Of a stretch of DNA of 64,000 nt, positions 1 to 10,065 are shown in pieces (position 1 is the first letter of the stretch; each line of letters opens with the position of its first letter). The DNA is from Thamnidium elegans (lineage: Eukaryota; Mucoromycota; Mucoromycetes; Mucorales; Mucoraceae). The stretch is taken from positions 186,001 to 250,000 of the forward strand of contig JAIXMG010000034.1 in NCBI GenBank assembly GCA_025201345.1. Direction: 5' to 3'. A model generated the notes under the pieces. It did no database searches and was not told the DNA's origin. It saw nothing but the letters and a program-made list of their open reading frames with translations. Position numbers and translations under genes: made by a program.

Positions 1-82
1 TAGCATCTTCAGAGAGTACATCGATAATGGTTTTGTAAGCTTGTACTTGTATTAGATAGAATAATATCAATATTAGTTTCAT
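1..82 (-). CDS. 5' end of a secreted FAS1 (fasciclin)-like protein, partial
   Basis: On the minus strand an ATG at 82-80 opens a frame that stays open to the window edge (27 codons). The first ~15 residues (MKLILILFYLIQVQA) are a typical signal peptide. The next residues, YKTIIDVLSEDA, match the opening of a fasciclin/FAS1 domain, which usually reads T-I-x-D-x-L with acidic residues before the first helix. FAS1 proteins are generally extracellular or GPI-anchored adhesion proteins. The rest of the gene lies to the left of the window. The start is chosen because it gives a clean signal peptide and the upstream DNA is AT-rich and non-coding. Identity rests on about a dozen residues, so the family call is an inference. 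Confidence 0.55.
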   Translation of the reverse strand, partial: MKLILILFYLIQVQAYKTIIDVLSEDA

Positions 83-1480
83 TTTTGTTTTTTTAAAAAG
101 AAAAATTAAAGCATAATTTTTTTTAATCTCGTAGGGTTGTTAAGACGGGGTTTCATCCTGGCATCATCGAGCCTTCGTTTGATGCGTATATATGCATTAA
201 TAAAGGTCTCTATCTCGTATACTATAGTTCAATTATAACTCAATTAATATTTTTCGGTAAAGTAGTTATTTAATAGCATCATGCAGAGGCAAAGGATGTA
301 CTATCGAAACTTCATTTCTGTGAAAGAAAAAACCAGCTATTGTAACACAGCATATCAGTTCCAGACAAGCTATTTAGACACCCGAAAATACGTAAAAAAG
401 TTTATGTCTTTTACAGTATGTGTTCGTTCTTGTATAAATAGACTAGAGTATACTCTAATCGATCTATGTATCGGTTCAATGTGCATTTAAATTAATCTCT
501 CAGTGTACCTACGACAACAGACCATTTCATCTGTCAAATAAGCGTATATTCAATAGAGCTGCTACATACGTTCGATGTATTTTTTAAATCGACAGCCGAC
601 ATAAGATATATATCTGACAATACTAGAATCACTAGTTTAAAGATAATTAAGGTTTTTTTTTTTTTTTTTTTTTTTGCATCGAAGAGTATCTTTTGAACTA
701 AGTCATAACTTTTTGAAATATATAAGAAAAAGAAAAAAAGTTATACATGAATATCAATAGTATAAATCAGCAAGTGTCACAAGAGGTAGTTTTGGATCCA
801 TACTACTGAAATAAATATACGTAAATCCTTTATGTGGTATTTAATTTATAGAATAGGTTAATTGAGTTAATACTAAAATTAAAAACAAAAAAAACAAGAC
901 CCAAAGAAGCATTGTAATGTCCTTTAAAGGACATCTCCGGCAGATTAAATAAAATGTAGTAATAAATACCTCCGTGAATAATTTTGCTTTAAGACACATA
1001 TACAAAAAATATCTTCTTCTGTCAACTAACTATTATTTATAGTAAAAAAAAAAAAAAAAATTACATAACTGAGCCATAGCCACTATTTTTTTTATATATG
1101 TATGACATATAGATGCCCAATAAAGCAAAAAAGAAATAGTGGCAAAGTTTATTTCTACAATATTATGCATACTTTGCACTTAATTGTTCCAAAAGTTTTG
1201 TATTTATAGTTCTTATCAGTTAAATAGAACAAAGAAAGTCATATAGCACAGCCCATAAATAATATAAAAAAACACAAAAGAGACAAATTGCGTAGTTAGT
1301 AGACAAGCCATTTTTTATGCACAACATAAAGACGTACATTACTTATTAAAATAAAAAAAAACGACCCCCTTCTTGAACCGGTCATCATCCAAAAATAATG
1401 CTAATCAGAAAAGGTATAAATACAAACGTTTTTTTTAAGAATTACAGATATAATTTATCAATTACTTTCTTTCTAAAAAA
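83..1480. other. Intergenic region, promoters of the FAS1-like gene and PDC
   Basis: AT-rich sequence with poly-T (653-675) and poly-A (1044-1060) runs. Only short spurious ORFs occur, including one of 69 codons at 281-490 that has no recognisable composition. A TATA-like TATAAATA at 1415-1422 lies about 60 bp before the PDC start codon and is the likely core promoter element. Confidence 0.6.
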
Positions 1481-3172
1481 ATGCCTTCTACTTTACTCAA
1501 CTCTGTCTCTATAGGCCAACACATTCTTAACCGTCTCAAAGAGCTTGGTATTGATACTATCTTTGGTGTACCTAGCGACTTTAACATGCCCTTGCTAGAC
1601 ATACTTGAAGATGACGAGTCGTTAACCTGGGGTAACAACGCCAACGAGCTAAATGCTTCGTACGCTGCCGACGGTTACGCTCGAGTCCGTGGAGTTGGCG
1701 CTCTTATAACTGCATTTGGTGTCGGTGAACTCTCAGCAATGAACGGTATTGCTGGTTCCTACGCAGAAAGAATACCTATTATTCATATAGTAGGCACCCC
1801 ACGTACCAGCTACCGTAATACCAACGCCATTATTCATCATACACTTGGAAACGGTGACTATAATGTTTTCTACAAGATGGCTTCCATGATTTCTTGTGCC
1901 TCTACCAATATCACCGTATCGAACGCAGTATCTGAAATTGATCGAGTTATTTCCACTGCCGTTATTAGCAAGCGGCCAGTGTATATCGGTATACCCTGTG
2001 ATCTTGTACACGCTTTAGTACAAGTACCAATACAATCCCCACTTTGCCTTGTACCCGCGAAAAGTCCCACAAAACCTTTATCTGTAGCTTATAACCTTAT
2101 TATCAGAGAAATACGTAGTGCCAAGCATCCGGTTATATTAGCTGACGCTGGTGTAATTCGTTTACATCTGGAATCGGAAACAAATGCATTTATTGAACGA
2201 TCCGGGTTTCCTACCTACGTCGCACCTATGGGTAGAGGGGGTGTCAACGCCGGACTTGTCAATTACCGTGGAGTCTATTGTGGTATCTTATCATTAGATG
2301 GAATTCAACAAGAACTTGAACACACGGATCTTTTAATCGAGTTAGGACCTGTCAAGTCAGATGGCAACACTGGTAATTTTACGTCTGCTTTAGATGGTGT
2401 CAAGACAATCTCGCTGTATAGTAGTAGTACTGTTATTGATTATGCTGATTATACCGGTGTATGTATGCATGAACTATTACCCATGTTAACAGAAGGTCTT
2501 CCTACCGTTAAAAAGACATTTGACTTGGGCCCGTTGATAAAACCAGCTGCTATTAATCATGACTCGGAAGATATTACATGTAATTACCTTTGGAATAAAG
2601 TTGAAGACTATATCAAGCCTAATAGTATTGTTGTAACAGAAACTGGGTCTTCAGGATTTGCTGCCTTTAACGCTCCTCACTTCAAAGAAGCTACTTACAT
2701 TAATCAAATACTGTGGGCATCCATTGGTTACTCGGTACCCGCTGCATTAGGTGCATCTATGGCTGCACGAAACCGCCAAGTTTATTTGTTTGTAGGCGAT
2801 GGATCCTTTCAACTAACCGCACAAGAGATCTCAGTTTTTATCAGACAAGGCCTAACACCTGTTATCTTTCTATTGAATAATGATGGGTATGTTACGGAGA
2901 AGTTAATCAATGGTCCTCATCGTGATTACAACAATTTTCAAATGTGGGAATACAGTAGAGCATTAACTTTCTTTGGAGGAAGTCTAGCAACAAATAAGGC
3001 AAAAAATCCAGCAGAGATCGGACTTCAGGTTCAAGTAAAAACTCGAAAGGCTTTTGAAAGTGCTATGGAAACTGTAAATCAAGAACCTGGCAAGATTCAT
3101 TTTTTGGAGTTGGTAATGCCCCAGTTTGATGCTCCTCGAGAGCTCTTTATATTGACTAAATCTGCTTACTAA
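1481..3172 (+). CDS. PDC: Pyruvate decarboxylase
   Basis: Single-exon ORF of 563 residues, the usual length of fungal pyruvate decarboxylase. It converts pyruvate to acetaldehyde and CO2 with thiamine diphosphate and Mg2+ in the cytosol, feeding alcoholic fermentation. Visible features: the N-terminal Pyr domain with the catalytic Glu in NELNASYAADGYAR (about residue 55); the paired histidines in IHHTLGNGD (about 118); and the C-terminal PP domain with the thiamine-binding GDGS...LNNDGY motif (about 438-468), followed by TEKLINGP with the conserved active-site Glu. A plain TATA box sits about 60 bp upstream. The absence of introns contrasts with almost every other gene here and is common for highly expressed glycolytic genes. 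An indolepyruvate or phenylpyruvate decarboxylase is a possible alternative because these paralogues share all motifs, but length and motifs fit PDC best. Confidence 0.93.
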   Translation: MPSTLLNSVSIGQHILNRLKELGIDTIFGVPSDFNMPLLDILEDDESLTWGNNANELNASYAADGYARVRGVGALITAFGVGELSAMNGIAGSYAERIPIIHIVGTPRTSYRNTNAIIHHTLGNGDYNVFYKMASMISCASTNITVSNAVSEIDRVISTAVISKRPVYIGIPCDLVHALVQVPIQSPLCLVPAKSPTKPLSVAYNLIIREIRSAKHPVILADAGVIRLHLESETNAFIERSGFPTYVAPMGRGGVNAGLVNYRGVYCGILSLDGIQQELEHTDLLIELGPVKSDGNTGNFTSALDGVKTISLYSSSTVIDYADYTGVCMHELLPMLTEGLPTVKKTFDLGPLIKPAAINHDSEDITCNYLWNKVEDYIKPNSIVVTETGSSGFAAFNAPHFKEATYINQILWASIGYSVPAALGASMAARNRQVYLFVGDGSFQLTAQEISVFIRQGLTPVIFLLNNDGYVTEKLINGPHRDYNNFQMWEYSRALTFFGGSLATNKAKNPAEIGLQVQVKTRKAFESAMETVNQEPGKIHFLELVMPQFDAPRELFILTKSAY

Positions 3173-3699
3173 AAAAAAATAACCTATTTTTAAATAATAC
3201 ATTTTTTTTTTTATATATTTATCCTGCTATAATAAATAAGCAGCGATTTTTAATTTACGTAATTAGTTTGAATGTGTTTGACAAGCGTATAACAATGCTA
3301 CCAATAAATAATGGAACGTTTTGGTTCATACACAAATATTTATGCCGGACTATATAATAGTTTCTTTATTTATCGATATTGTAAGGGGTAAGGAACATTC
3401 GCCTGCAAAAGGAAAATAACAAATTTGACAGCAGTCATTTTCATACGTTTTCTGATTCGTAAAAATGCGCCACCTCTTGTTTGACAAGCCGCGGTTTTCA
3501 TTTAAGAGGGTACTCGTATAGCTCAGTTGGTAGAGCGTCGAGCTTACTCGGTTTTTATTTAAGCTTTGTCGAGTAACTTGTGTTGCTTTTAACCACATCT
3601 AACGTATCTCTCTTTTTCTCAAACAAAACATGGTTTTGAAAAATAAAAAAGTGTGTTGTGAGAATAGGTCAGCATTTACTTCTAAAAAAAAGAGCGCAT
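3173..3699. other. Intergenic region between PDC and the Hsp70-like pseudogenes
   Basis: Contains the PDC 3' region (AATAATA and T-rich stretches near 3185-3230) and the tRNA-like fragment listed separately. Nothing else coding is visible. Confidence 0.5.
3510..3546 (+). pseudogene. tRNA-like 5' half (pol III A box)
   Basis: The stretch TAGCTCAGTTGG at 3519-3530 is a perfect A box, and GCTC/GAGC (3521-3536) can form a D arm with an AGTTGGTA loop. Downstream I find no GGTTCGA-type B box, no T arm and no acceptor strand complement. The following bases (CGAGCTTACTCG) form a short hairpin instead of an anticodon arm. It is therefore best read as a truncated tRNA or tRNA-derived fragment. An intron-containing intact tRNA was considered but no 3' half could be found. 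Confidence 0.4.
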
Positions 3700-5450
3700 A
3701 TGACGAATGATGATATGACAGTGTTATTTAGATTTTGGTGCTATTTCTTCTGGTCTCTAGATCGCTCATGTAGACAAACCTAATTCAAAGTTCACAGTAA
3801 ATACATAGTTAATTTACCCTATTTTAAGCAAAAACCTCTCTTCTGAATTAAAATATTTTTTTTAGGAAAGGTGAATCAGGCAAAAGTGAACCCAAACAGC
3901 ACCTTACAACTATTTTGTATAAAATTAATGGGGTATACAATGTGGACGTTCTAACGCTGCGACCAATAAAGCACGTAGAGATAAAGGAGATGTCTATATT
4001 GACGGTATTAAACAATATATTCTTAATATCGATCAAGCAAACGAAGAACATGGAGAAAAAATGGAAGGATTAACCATTCAAAAGGTTGTCACTGATTGCT
4101 TGAAAGTAATCCATGCGTTGGCTATAGAGCGTCTAGAGAATCAGGAAGACTTTTGTAATAGTTATAACTTTGAATGAGATTTTAAGCTCGAAAATCTTGA
4201 CTATTGTCTATCTTATCCTACCTCTTTAAACGATTTTTTTGCCGACTGTTTTGTGGAGGCTGGGATTACTAAGAAAGATAATCTTGTTTTTCTATCTGAA
4301 GCTGAAGATACTGTCTTTCATTGTCTTAGTTTAGATAGATAGACAACCAAAATAGTCCCAGACAAAACTTATTTTCTCTGCGATATTGATCATAGCTCCT
4401 TTGGTGCTTCAAAGATTGAAGCTGATTCTACTGAAAGCTTTAATAAAGTATGCTTAATCTCCGAAGAACCAGGAAAAGAGTCGATGCTGTTAGAGAGATT
4501 ATTTAATTAAAAATGAGTCCAAGTTGAATGTTAATGAAAGCATTATTAGTGACTTACTCGATACATTTGTGAAGGAAATCAAAGTAAATAAACAATTACT
4601 TTATATACGTATATACATGTCTATAGTCTATTCTAACCACTACATCAGTTCTCTTTTGATACACTGAAAGAATATATCGGTGAATATGGTTTTGACGAAG
4701 ACTATTTTGATGAAGACAATTTTGATTAAGAAAATGATAAAAATAACAAAAATTTAATCTTTACATTACGAGAAATTCCCACTGGAGAAGATTTCGACGA
4801 AGAGGATTTTTATGAAAGGATTTTGAAGAAAAGGATACTGATGAAGAGAATTCTGATGAAGGGGAGAAAGAGAAATCTTCATCACTTTTTTATCTTTCTG
4901 ATATCAATGGAGATCCCATTAAGATTACTATTAATGATTTAGAAAAATATGTGCGCTCACCGTATATTTATTATCTTGTTAATTATATTGTGGAAGTTTG
5001 TTATAAGAATAGTAATGATCCTAAAATTTTCTTGTCTGGAAGATACAGTTCAGATGCAAATTTTATTTGCCCAAAAGGCTGGAAAATTTCCGAAATTCGT
5101 TTTTCTTATTGAAAATACCAATATCGATTCTGTCTCTTTAGGTGCGGTTTCTTTTAGATTAAAGACGAAGAATGTGCAGATTCCTCTTTTTCATGCCGCC
5201 AATCCCAATTATCCAAACCCATTACCACAAAAAGACGTGGGAAGTAGCGAAAAGCTCGAACCTCAATGCAAGTCTAGTAAAAAGTTTGAAGACGAAGACG
5301 AAGAAGACAAAAAAATAAAGAAGTGTGATTTTATTGCTGGTATTGGTAGGTGGTCGAAATACGAGGATAAATATCGTACGCTAATTTTTACTTTTCTAAA
5401 TATCACTAGATTTAGGTACAACTTTTACCGGGTGTTCGTATGTTAATCTA
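3700..5450 (+). pseudogene. Decayed Hsp70-like (HSPA12-type) ATPase, copy A
   Basis: Remnant of an actin-fold Hsp70-like protein, readable only across several frames. Pieces in order: phosphate-1-like DFGAISSG (near 3730); a stretch ending in NQEDFCNSYNFE before an in-frame TGA (near 4175); a segment that aligns with copy B around SYPTSLNDFFADCFVEAG (4200-4340), ending at TAG; an intron-like GT...AG segment at about 4582-4648; and IFLSGRYSSDANF (about 5025), which corresponds to the LVGGFxxxxYL motif. Multiple stops and frameshifts show that it is inactive. HSPA12-like genes are numerous in Mucoromycota (background knowledge), and this looks like a dead member. The outer limits are approximate. 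Confidence 0.6.
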
Positions 5451-5554
5451 AACGATACCCAGGTTAACGATATTAAAACTATTCGAACTATCGAAACGAG
5501 CTGGTAATATTAGCTATTTGTTCTTGTTTATATAATACGTCTAGTTTTTTTTAA

Positions 5555-7510
5555 TAATAATGATAGGTCTGGAGTGAATGCTTTTTTCGTTTGAAAAAAC
5601 GCCTACATTGCTAATGTACGATAAAAAGATGAAGACGAAGTTCTGGGGCTTAATTAGAAGCAAAAAAGGATGTCGACCGCTACGAAGATCTCATTCTTTT
5701 AGGTAATTTCAAGTTGTTCCTTTCTTTTCATGCCATTGAAGCTGGGGATGAGAACATTAAACAATTAAAAGAAGTTTATGATTATGCGGATTCAATTCAA
5801 TATAAGTTTATAAAAAAGAATGTTCATAAAAGCATAGACACTGTCCAATAATTGCTGATTACCTTAAAGAAGTCAAACAACATGTAATTCGGTATATCAT
5901 ATCTAAAACTAAATTCAGCCCAAAATCATTTGGAAATGAACCCAGGTTTCAATCTGTCCTTACTTTCCCTGTCATGTGGACTACCTCTGCTAGAGAAACG
6001 ATGGCACAAGCTGCTATCGAGGCTACTATCATTAAAAAAGATGAGAGAGATGATCTTCTTATTGACAGCGAGCCCGAAGCAGCTGCTCTCTTTTGCGAAA
6101 AAAAAAATACCCGGGCCTTGTTCGGGACCATAACAATCCTAATGCTGATTATAATTTCATTGTTTGTGATGCTGGCGGATAAACAGTGGACTTGGTTACT
6201 TTCCGTTTGACTCGTAATCAAAAGACTAGTGGCCCAATGATTTGTCAGATCGGAAGTGGTAGTGGTGATACTTGTGGATTGACCTATCTAGATAAAGCGT
6301 TCAAAGAATACTTGTTGTGATTTTATAGGGATACTGGTTTAGAAATTAAAAATACCGGTACAAGCTTTGACTCTGTAACGGATGACTATGTTTCTAACTT
6401 AAAAGTAATTAATAGATATATATATGCGAAAGTAATTTATTTATACGCTTTTAAATTGATAGTGTAATTTCAAGCCAGATTCTGCCAATGATAGATTTTG
6501 TGTAGTCAAATTACTCACTGAGCGTAGAATAAACGATATTCCAAACACGCTAGAAGTAAACCGATATAACTAGATAGAAAAAATACAAAACTCAAAATTA
6601 AACATGCGGACATAAAGGAGAAAATCTTTGATCCTATTATTTCAAATATTTTAGCACTTATTCAGGAACAACTGAACCAGGCTTCCGAAAATAAAAATAT
6701 AATCAACGCCATCTTGTTAGTCGGTGGTTTTTCACGTAATCCATACTTACAACAACGTATCCAGGATGAGTATGGAGGTGATTATGCCGTAAAAATTCCT
6801 GAGGAAGGTTTTGCAGCTAACTTCAAAAGAGCCGTCTTTTGCGGTTTAAAGTCTTGTTCGATTTCTAGTAAGCTAGTTAGCCAGTCTATTGCTTTAGAAG
6901 CTAGAACACCTTTTGAAAAATCAGAAGACGGCCGTTTGGATAAGAAAGTAGATGGCGAAACTACAGAAGAGGTGTATTCTAAAAACCGCCTAGAATATTT
7001 TGTCCGCCACTCTGACGATTTACGAGGTGACAGTCTTAAACTCTTCCATAAAGCAGTGATTTTAGATTATCCCAATAATGCTGTGATAGGTAATGTAATT
7101 TCTACGTAGCTAGCTTGTTTATATGTATGTTCATATGTATATATTATTAAAAATTTCTATGTTTCAGCTGTTTTTGTGTGTGATTTCGAGGAAGAAGATA
7201 ATAAAGAAACTGGAGATATGTAAGCAGAAAACATACCAATATTCTGGAAGAAACAATTAAATTACCAGAAGTCGAAGGAATTAAAAAGGGTGATCCAATC
7301 CAGTTCGATGTTGGTCTTAAACTAGATCATATCGGTGCTACTGTTACTATTGAATGTCATAATAGAATTATCAATGGAAAGATCATAGGAATGACTAACG
7401 GCAACGAAATATCTTTGAAAGTAGCTTGTAAATGTGATCTTATCGTAGTGAAGAACAAAAAATCTTTGGTATTCTTTAGCAAAAAAAATTATTCTCGTTG
7501 AGATAAATAA
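5555..7510 (+). pseudogene. Decayed Hsp70-like (HSPA12-type) ATPase, copy B
   Basis: Second copy, head-to-tail with copy A and better preserved. Readable motifs: PTLLMYDKKMKTKFWG (near 5610); TFPVMWTTSARETMAQAA followed by KKDERDDLL and EPEAAAL (5960-6090), the typical Hsp70-like ATPase segment; VCDAGG (near 6170, with a stop right after it where a Gly is expected) then TVDLVTFRLT; and ILLVGGFSRNPYLQQRI (6710-6760) within an open stretch of 131 codons (6714-7109). A good intron, GTAATG...TTTCAG at 7090-7167, joins the reading frame on both sides. Frameshifts and stops occur in at least five places, so the gene is broken. It would have bound and hydrolysed ATP as a chaperone-like or signalling protein. 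Confidence 0.7.
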
Positions 7511-7514
7511 ACAT

Positions 7515-8153
7515 TTTTGGGGCTTCGAAATAGACATCATTAACCTTTAATAATAATGATGAGACCTGGAATATTTATATTGCTGATGCTTGCTATCGAT
7601 AAAGATATTTTGTGGTGTTTCTTTACCGAATCATCATACATGTTTTTTTGCAAAATGTAAATAAATAGATGTGTATAGCGGTATAGATTATAGATTTGTG
7701 TGTGTAACTTTTCTCGCTTAAATTCAATCGGCTCTCATTTTTCTCTCTCGATATATCACTTATTAACAAGAAACAAATGTACTATTGCTATTTTGCTTCA
7801 GTAATCGAAGAACTGATTTCTTCGTATTTATTCTTTCTTTGAAACCCATAATTGATTAGATATACCTAAAGAAACTAATATGGAACCTCCTGAGCAACTA
7901 CTACTGTATGTATACTTATATTAGACAAACGTATACATATAACTGTTATCGATAATAACACACATAAGATAGAAATAGAGCTAATTTCACTTAAAGTTCA
8001 TAAAAAAAACGAAATAAATAAACAATCGAACATTTAAAAAATACCCGATCTCCTGGCTAAACAATAAAAAAAAACTTCCTAAAAAACAAAAGCAAAAAAA
8101 ATCTCTGTTCTTTTTTTTTTTTTGTTTCTCTATACTTTTTAATAATAATAATA
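7515..8153. other. Intergenic region upstream of the GT2 gene
   Basis: AT-rich, with poly-A/T runs (8064-8125) and a short (TAA)n repeat immediately before the start codon at 8154. No gene or clear regulatory site is seen. Confidence 0.5.
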
Positions 8154-10022
8154 ATGACAATGAATTGGACACTTCCTCTAAAAATACTTTATTCTATATT
8201 AATTTCATGCTTCTTTGTTGTGCCAGCCTTGATAGGCTACGCTTTAAAAGTAGAAGTAACCCGACAAACCTTTTGGGTACTTGGTGTATACGGTATGATT
8301 GTATTTTTGTTTATATTTTTACAATTATTTTTTGCTACCTTGAACCGATTTTTTGTCTGCTATTATAAAAAACATTTACCCAAAGCTGTTTCATTACGAA
8401 CACATATTCGTAGCACACAACTACCGGTCGAAAAGAAACAAGATAAAGTGATAGAGATAGAGAGCGTATTTGATCGAGAAGAAATTAATTCATCTACTTC
8501 TTCTCAAGTAGAAGAAGATATACTGTTAGAAACAAATACAAGATTAGCAACCAAGTTAGGGTTAGCTGTAGTTGGATATCGCGAAGAACCAAGATTATTT
8601 ACACAGTGTTTAGAATCCGTAAAATCATTGAATTATCCAGACCCGTTCAAGACTGTAGTTGTAATTGATGGTGACGAAGAAGAAGATAGAGAAATGGCTG
8701 CCTCATTTCGAACCGTATTCCCAGATTGCCCCGTCGTTATTTTACCGCAACTACCTTCCATAATCTTTCAAAAAATGAAGCAAGACCAGGATCCCGAAAA
8801 GCCTGGTCCATTAGATTACGACCAAATCATACGAGACACATACACTTTACCAACCGATACAGTAGCCGTATGTTATTTGCAACCTCATCGTGGAAAGCGT
8901 CATGCCATGTACACAGCATTTAGAGTACTAATGGCTGCTGGTTGCGAAGCAGTGGTATCAACTGATTCAGATACCAAATTTGATCCCAACGCCATGTTAG
9001 AGATGGAAAGTGCATTATATTGGTTCCCAAATATTGGCGCTGCTGCAGGTGATGTACGTATTTGGAACAGTAAAGATAGTCTGCTTTCTTTTATGTCTTC
9101 ACTTCGTTATTGGATGGCGTTTAATATTGAACGTGCTGCACAAAGTTTTAATCGATGCGTAACGTGTGTTTCGGGTCCAATGGGTATCTATCGATCTCAT
9201 GTATTAAAGCAAGTATTAGACGATTGGATCACACAAACCTTTTTAGGTATGGAGTGTACATATGGTGATGACAGGTAATACAAAACCACTTTTTTTTTAT
9301 AAATGAAAAAACTAAATTGTGTGTACACACACAAAATTAGACATCTTACAAACCGAGCATTACTTTGTGGCTATCGTGTAGTTTATACGCATTTAGCATA
9401 TTGCGAAACAGAAACACCCAGTAATTTCTTACGTTGGTTTAAACAACAAACACGATGGTCAAAGAGTTTTTATCGAGAATTATTTTGGAATGCTCGTAGT
9501 CTTCATAAACATAGTCCATGGATGGCGGCCGAATTATTTTATCAGGGTCTTTACCCATTTGTTTTATTGTTTTCGATATTTAACATTTTGTTTTCAAAGT
9601 CTCCTTTTGTATTGATTGTTTGGTTAATGTCATTAGCCGCCATCTCCTGTATCAAGTCGTTGTATGCTCTGGTTGTAGCTCGATCGTTTCGATTTATTAT
9701 ATTTCCATTGTACTCTCTGTATTACATCTTTGGCTTGGTACCTGCTAAATTATGGGCTATTATTTCACTTTGGGATGTAGGCTGGGGTACATCAGCTCGA
9801 TCTGCTGCAGAAATGAAACGTGAAAATGTATTTTGGCTTAAACTAAAAGAAGCTTTACCGGTACTGATTTGGTTACTTTTACTTTTTGGAGGTGTGGCAT
9901 TTAACGTAGTCATATTTGTATTATTACCAGATAAACCCAACATTTTAGATTTCTTTGGTTTTGGTAGTACCATGTCGAACCCTACTTCCATTATATTCTT
10001 TCCTAATCCCAAATCCATGTAA
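8154..10022 (+). CDS. Membrane glycosyltransferase family 2, hyaluronan/chitin-synthase-like
   Basis: Two exons (8154-9274, 9341-10022) give 600 residues; the 66-nt intron restores GDDRHLTNR across the junction. Two N-terminal TM helices (about residues 8-30 and 38-62) precede a cytosolic GT-A domain. This carries VVVIDGD (about 170), TDSD (about 269), the acceptor/base motif GDDR (about 372) and QQTRW (about 410, the QxxRW of processive polysaccharide synthases). Several C-terminal TM segments follow. This order is that of hyaluronan synthases, cryptococcal Cps1 and related chitin synthases, so it probably polymerises a UDP-sugar and extrudes the chain through the plasma membrane. The product (chitin, hyaluronan-like or another glucuronate/GlcNAc polymer) cannot be told from sequence alone. 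The protein lacks the long N-terminal extensions of classical fungal chitin synthases. ATG at 8160 is an alternative start. Confidence 0.85.
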
Positions 10023-10065
10023 ATAAAATAAAATATAAATTTTTGCAAAAAAAAAAAATTTATTT

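Noticed and set aside
281..490. 69-codon plus-strand ORF
   Set aside because: No motif, no splice context and composition like translated AT-rich DNA.
1733..2070. Minus-strand ORFs inside PDC
   Set aside because: Shadows of the strongly biased PDC coding frame.
3510..3620. Complete intron-containing tRNA
   Set aside because: No B box, T arm or acceptor complement within 110 bp.
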